Assembly: GCA_942492115.1 (NCBI GenBank)
Contig: CALODL010000004.1
Location: 1 to 63,813, forward strand
DNA from: CALODL01 sp942492115
Lineage (GTDB): Bacteria > Planctomycetota > Phycisphaerae > UBA1845 > CAIVHJ01
Length of the DNA stretch: 63,813 bases
Direction of reading: 5' to 3'
Shown here: positions 59,945 through 63,813 of the stretch, piece by piece
Layout: each line of letters starts with the position of its first letter
How positions within the stretch are numbered: position 1 is the stretch's first letter
The notes under the pieces: generated by a model
What the model was told of the DNA's origin: nothing
The model's database searches: none
The model's input: the letters and a program-made list of their open reading frames with translations, nothing else
Translations under genes and position numbers: made by a program

Positions 59945-60385
59945 TCAGGGACGGGGAGACAGGCCACCTGCGAGATGCTCAGAATACAGCGCCATCTCGC
60001 ACGCCTGGAGGTCATGGAGTTGGAACTCAGTGCCGATGAGATTCCCCTGGGGCGTCGTGGTGACGTGTCGGACCGCTGCCGGAATGCGCAGGGCCGTTGA
60101 GTCATACCAGAACAGCCGAACGAACAGCTGGGCATCCATGGCGTGCAGCTCGTCACACATGAAGCCGATGCCGTGGTCGCAGGCGTCGTGCAACGCCGCA
60201 CTGTGCTCGATGAACACACCATTGTCGATGTGTGAAATCAACAGCGGCCAGGATCGGTGGTAGCGCTGCTGACTGCGGCGTCTCATTTCGGGGTCCTTCG
60301 TCGCGCGCAGCCGGGCATATTCCTGGAAACGCCGGATTTCGCGTTCGAAGAGCGCGCGGTAGGGATGGTCTGAATCGGTGTCCAC
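59945..60385 (-). CDS. PilZ-like small protein
   Basis: This 146-residue protein starts at a GTG (60385) without a clear Shine-Dalgarno. A basic segment (RRRSQQRYHRSWPL) precedes a beta-rich core with RHVTTTPQGNLIGTEF, which resembles the second part of PilZ domains; the canonical c-di-GMP RxxxR motif is only partly convincing. The family call is tentative. It precedes the SDR gene on the same strand and diverges from murQ. Confidence 0.5.
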   Translation of the reverse strand: MDTDSDHPYRALFEREIRRFQEYARLRATKDPEMRRRSQQRYHRSWPLLISHIDNGVFIEHSAALHDACDHGIGFMCDELHAMDAQLFVRLFWYDSTALRIPAAVRHVTTTPQGNLIGTEFQLHDLQACEMALYSEHLAGGLSPRP

Positions 60386-60533
60386 CGATGAGGAATAAGA
60401 TATGGGGCTGCGCCCCGCCAGCTACCTCGAGATATGGGACGGGGAGCGAGCGGCTGACTGAACGACGGGGGCCCTTGCAGTACACGTTATTCGGTCGCAA
60501 TTGCGGCGGGGGCCGATACAATGCACCCCGATC

Positions 60534-61439
60534 ATGCACGACGATCGCGGCCATCTTCTGACCGAACAACGCAACGCGCAGTCGGCACACATCGATCGCA
60601 TGTCCATCGAAGATGGTTTCGATGTGCTCAATGCCGAGGACGCGACGATTGCGCGGGCGGTGGCCGCGGCGCGGGCAGAGATTTGTCGCGCAGTTCACGC
60701 GGTCGTCGAGTCGTTCGAACGCGGTGGACGGTTGATTTATGTGGGGGCCGGGACATCGGGCCGGCTGGGCGTGATCGATGCGGCTGAGTGTCCGCCCACG
60801 TACATGACACCGCCTGACATGGTCCAGGGCATTATCGCCGGAGGTGTCGAGGCCATGGTCCGCAGCATCGAGGGGGCCGAGGATTGCCCGGAGGCAGCGC
60901 GGCAGGCCATCGCCACGCGCCGGGTCGGGGACCGTGACACGGTGTTCGGAATTGCCAGCGGCGGGACCACGCCATTCGTCCACGCGGCCCTCGCCGCAGC
61001 GGCTGCCCGCGGTGCCCGAACCGTCTTTCTGGCCTGCGTTCCATGGGACCAGTGTGCCGATGAGGCCGACATCTCGATCCGCCTGTTGACCGGTCCCGAG
61101 GTGGTGACCGGATCAACCCGCATGAAGGCCGGAACCGCAACCAAGATGGTGCTCAACATGGTCAGCACGTTGAGCATGATTCGGCTCGGCAAGGTCTACG
61201 GCAACCTCATGGTCGACCTCAACCGGGCGGCGTGCACGAAGCTTCAGGATCGGGCTGTTCGGGTGGTCGTGTCCGCGACCGGCCTGCCGCGTGCGGCGGC
61301 CCAGTCCCTGCTCGATGTTGCTCAGGACGTCAAGACTGCCATCGTCATGCATCATCGTGGCCTCGATGCCACTGCGGCGCGCACCCTGCTGCAGACCCAT
61401 GACGGCCAGCTGCAGAAGATCATCGATTTGCGAAACTGA
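60534..61439 (+). CDS. murQ: N-acetylmuramic acid 6-phosphate etherase
   Basis: The ATG at 60534 gives 301 aa with TEQRNAQSAHIDRMS at the N-terminus. The SIS domain shows VGAGTSGRLGVIDAAECPPT (catalytic Glu in AAE), ASGGTTPFVHAAL and GSTRMKAGTATKM. It cleaves the lactyl ether of MurNAc-6-P to GlcNAc-6-P in cell-wall recycling. The nagZ-like gene 41 bp downstream fits the same pathway. Confidence 0.95.
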   Translation: MHDDRGHLLTEQRNAQSAHIDRMSIEDGFDVLNAEDATIARAVAAARAEICRAVHAVVESFERGGRLIYVGAGTSGRLGVIDAAECPPTYMTPPDMVQGIIAGGVEAMVRSIEGAEDCPEAARQAIATRRVGDRDTVFGIASGGTTPFVHAALAAAAARGARTVFLACVPWDQCADEADISIRLLTGPEVVTGSTRMKAGTATKMVLNMVSTLSMIRLGKVYGNLMVDLNRAACTKLQDRAVRVVVSATGLPRAAAQSLLDVAQDVKTAIVMHHRGLDATAARTLLQTHDGQLQKIIDLRN

Positions 61440-61480
61440 ACCGCGAGAGGCCACGTGAGCTCCATGCCATCAGGGGACTT

Positions 61481-62538
61481 ATGACAACGAATGAGATTCG
61501 CAAGCTGGCCGGTCGCGTGGTCATGATCGGATTCCGTGGAACCGAGGCCGGTCCCGATACGCTCATCGCCACGCAGATTCGCGAACTGCGTCCTGCCGGA
61601 GTGATTCTCTTCGACATCGATACGCCGACGGGTCGCGCAGGCCGCAACATCGTATCGCCGGAGCAGGTCACGACACTGTGTTCACAGCTGCGGGCGATCG
61701 ATCCGGCGTTGCTGATTGCCATCGATCAAGAGGGCGGGCAGGTAGCCCGACTGCATGCGCGCAACGGGTTCAGGTCGTGGCCGACGCACAGCGAACTCGG
61801 CCGGCGCAGTTCTGCCGAAGAGACGACCTTCGTGTCAACGCAGATTGCCGAGCTGCTGATACGCCTCGGGATCAACTTCAACCTCGCGCCGGTGGTCGAT
61901 CTCAACCTCAATCCCCATAGCCCGATCATCGGGTCGCTGGGCCGCAGTTTCGGGGCCGACGCCCAGCTGGTCACCACCCACGCCCGGGCGTGGATCGACG
62001 GTCATCGCAAGCACGGTGTGGCCTGGCCTGCGCCCTTAAGCATTTTCCCGGCCACGGCGGGGCGACCCATGACACCCATGTCCAATCGGGTGACATCGCC
62101 GGAACGTTCCAATCCTCCGAGCTGTTGCCCTACCGCGAATTGCGCGACGTCCACGCCGTAATGGTCGGACATCTCGTGCACAGCGGCCTGGATCCGCATC
62201 ATCCGGCGACGCTGTCCACGCGCTTGATCGACGAGATGCTGCGCAAAGGGATCGGGTACGATGGCGTGGTCATCACCGATGGTATGGACATGGCGGCCGT
62301 GGCCGAGCAGTTTCCGTTGGACCAGCGCATCGAGTTGGCGCTCAATGCGGGGGTGGATCTCCTGCTCTTCGATAACAACCTCGTGTTCGACATCGACCGC
62401 CCCCAACAGGTGGTCGATACCATCGTCGCGGGGGTCGAGGCCGGTCGCATCACGGAACGCTGTCTTGCGGACCACGCGATGCGCGTGACCCGTCTGCGCG
62501 ACGCGGTTGCAACCAGCCCGCCAACGCGGCCAGTATGA
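61481..62538 (+). pseudogene. NagZ-like GH3 beta-N-acetylhexosaminidase, broken by frameshift
   Basis: Two frames together make one GH3 protein of about 350 residues. Frame 1 (61481 to about 62022) has VVMIGFRG, AIDQEGGQVARL, NFNLAPVVDLNLN and GSLGRSFG. Frame 2 (about 62028-62538) has CALKHFPGHGGATHDTH (catalytic His loop), YRELRDVHAVMVGHL and GVVITDGMDM (the nucleophile Asp). The frames are separated by a duplicated GCCTG at 62021-62025 and 62026-62030. Removing one copy restores HGV-ACALKHFPGHG. It releases GlcNAc from muropeptides when intact. The gene may be a true pseudogene or reflect a sequence error. Confidence 0.85.
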
Positions 62539-63813
62539 CAGCGCCTGCGCACAGTCCGATGCCGACGGAACGGGGCCCCAGTAGAGCGCAGCCCAGCCCG
62601 AACATTCCGCAATACACGGCTGCGGTAGCCAGGACCCAGCTGCCCAACGCCGCGCTGAGCCCGGAGGTGCCTGCCGCCGCCAGATCAGCCGGTGGCACGA
62701 CTGCACGCCAACCCCAGGCGGGCGGGCGCACCTTCTTGAAGAACGTGTGCAGGATCGCCCGGGGTTCCGGAGTAGAGCCGAACGTCCCGATCAGCGCGCC
62801 GAGCAGCGAGATCGGGACGACGATGAGAAAGACCCACGGACGGGCCGCGAACTCTGACGGGATGCGGTCGTACTTCGCGAGGACGTGCACGGCGAGGGTG
62901 CTCGCACCGGCACAGGTCATGCAGCCGATTTCGGTCCACGCCGTCACGCGCCACCACAGCCAGCGCAGGATGCCGACCACACCCATACCAGCGGTCAGTG
63001 AGTAGAACAGTTCCCACCCGGTGTCGATGTGCTGCATACTCATGGTGACCAGCACACCGCTCAAGGCCGCCAGAATGGTCGCAACGAAGCTGGCCATGAG
63101 ATAGTGCCGTTGGCTGCGATGCGGAACCATATAGGGTCGGTAAAGGTCGTTGATCAGGTACGACGCGCCCCAGTTGACGTGCGTATCGACGGTCGACATG
63201 TACGCGGCCAGCAGCGACACGATCGCCGGGCCGATCAGCCAGTGGGGCGCTGCGTCGAGCAGGACCAGGATGTACGCCCGTTGAGGATCGTGCAGCTCGC
63301 CGGTGAAATCGTACATCACGGCGGCACACAGGCCGACGATGACCCACGGCCACGTCCGCAGGACGTAATGGGCAAAATTGAACCACAGGTAGCCCCAGAC
63401 TGCGTGGCGCTCAGTGCGGGCACTGAGTAGACGCTGGACAGCATAGCCGGTGATGTCAGTCGGCGTGCAGGCCACCCAGTAGATCGTCAGAAAGATAACG
63501 ATGCCGTACATGGCCTGCGTGCCCCAGGGGGGGAGCATGTCCAGCAAGGCTGCATCGGATCCGTTCAGTGGTAGCGTGGCGCTGGCACGCTCGATGAGTG
63601 TGTCAAGGCCACCGACGTGGCGGACACTGTACACTGCCAGAGCGATGCTGGACGCGAGGGCCAGGAAAAATTGCACGAAGTCGGTCCACATGACCCCGTT
63701 GATGCCCCCGAGGACGGTGTAGATCACGGTCAACGCAAAGCAGGCCCACAGCGCCTCCCACTTATCCATGCCGGTGCATACGGAAATGATCTCGACCATT
63801 GCGAGATTGACCC
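62450..63813 (-). CDS. Sodium:solute symporter, 5' end outside window
   Basis: The visible 450+ residues have about ten or more hydrophobic helices and the SSS-family pattern: GGINGVMWTDFVQFFLA, SLLAAYMSTVDTHVNWGASY (Na2-site-type Ser/Thr), and INDLYRPY. The frame runs off the right edge, so the N-terminal helices are missing. Substrate is unknown; the muropeptide-recycling neighbours suggest, weakly, a sugar or amino-sugar. Its 3' end overlaps the nagZ-like gene by 89 bp, convergent. Confidence 0.88.
   Translation of the reverse strand, partial: VNLAMVEIISVCTGMDKWEALWACFALTVIYTVLGGINGVMWTDFVQFFLALASSIALAVYSVRHVGGLDTLIERASATLPLNGSDAALLDMLPPWGTQAMYGIVIFLTIYWVACTPTDITGYAVQRLLSARTERHAVWGYLWFNFAHYVLRTWPWVIVGLCAAVMYDFTGELHDPQRAYILVLLDAAPHWLIGPAIVSLLAAYMSTVDTHVNWGASYLINDLYRPYMVPHRSQRHYLMASFVATILAALSGVLVTMSMQHIDTGWELFYSLTAGMGVVGILRWLWWRVTAWTEIGCMTCAGASTLAVHVLAKYDRIPSEFAARPWVFLIVVPISLLGALIGTFGSTPEPRAILHTFFKKVRPPAWGWRAVVPPADLAAAGTSGLSAALGSWVLATAAVYCGMFGLGCALLGPRSVGIGLCAGAVILAALAGWLQPRRADGSRASRGPQDSVP

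Overview
The window looks like a chromosomal piece of a Gram-negative, peptidoglycan-containing bacterium, most likely a planctomycete-type lineage (inference). Pointers are an LpxC-FabZ fusion in a bamA-skp-lpx operon, an IPTL-CTERM-like secreted protein with cysteine-rich repeats, a decayed dockerin-like fragment, a Cys version of a VPGU-type thioredoxin protein, and GC-rich genes with frequent GTG, TTG and even CTG starts.

Layout. 1-7470: an integrated accessory region of lower GC content. It has hypothetical cargo, a trypsin-like lipoprotein, a DUF3854/P4-type primase-helicase, an AlpA-like excisionase and a tyrosine integrase whose reading frame ends inside a tRNA-Thr(TGT) gene. 7711-10915: a secreted IPTL-CTERM protein, then 2 kb of noncoding structured repeats. 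10930-18642 (minus): Fe-S proteins (BFD-like and double CDGSH), an M20 peptidase, and a DUF3141 / MaoC-Pta / acetate kinase operon. 18733-23111 (plus): mfd and a SurA-like lipoprotein. 23154-30533 (minus): bamA, skp, lpxD, lpxC-fabZ, lpxA and a Gfo/Idh/MocA oxidoreductase, behind a recognisable promoter. 30859-37144 (minus): dnaB, rplI, ssb, rpsF, pth, rplY, prs, a single-domain glmU and tRNA-Gln(TTG). 37551-41628: an FHA protein, asnB and a membrane-anchored hypothetical. 41681-42135: two more copies of the structured repeat in opposite orientation. 42230-44846 (minus): a thioredoxin/MsrA-like protein, fmt and def. 45049-47370 (plus): rpmI, rplT, an ECF sigma factor, its membrane partner and a secretin-like fragment. 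47377-49605 (minus): a glycosyltransferase and truA.

49696-59890 is a tryptophan-degradation locus. On the plus strand are ACMS decarboxylase (apparent CTG start), kynureninase, kynurenine 3-monooxygenase, tryptophan dioxygenase and kynurenine formamidase. After an S9 peptidase come, on the minus strand, a RidA-type putative aminomuconate deaminase, an aldehyde dehydrogenase and an SDR protein. Together they cover tryptophan to 4-oxalocrotonate except 3-hydroxyanthranilate dioxygenase, which I do not see. The right end carries a PilZ-like protein, murQ, a nagZ-like gene broken by a 5-bp tandem duplication, and an edge-truncated sodium:solute symporter.

The most novel-looking signal is a noncoding repeat family at 8895-10915 and 41681-42135. 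Its copies share conserved boxes while the arms of their main stem differ in sequence and still pair, so the fold itself appears to be conserved.
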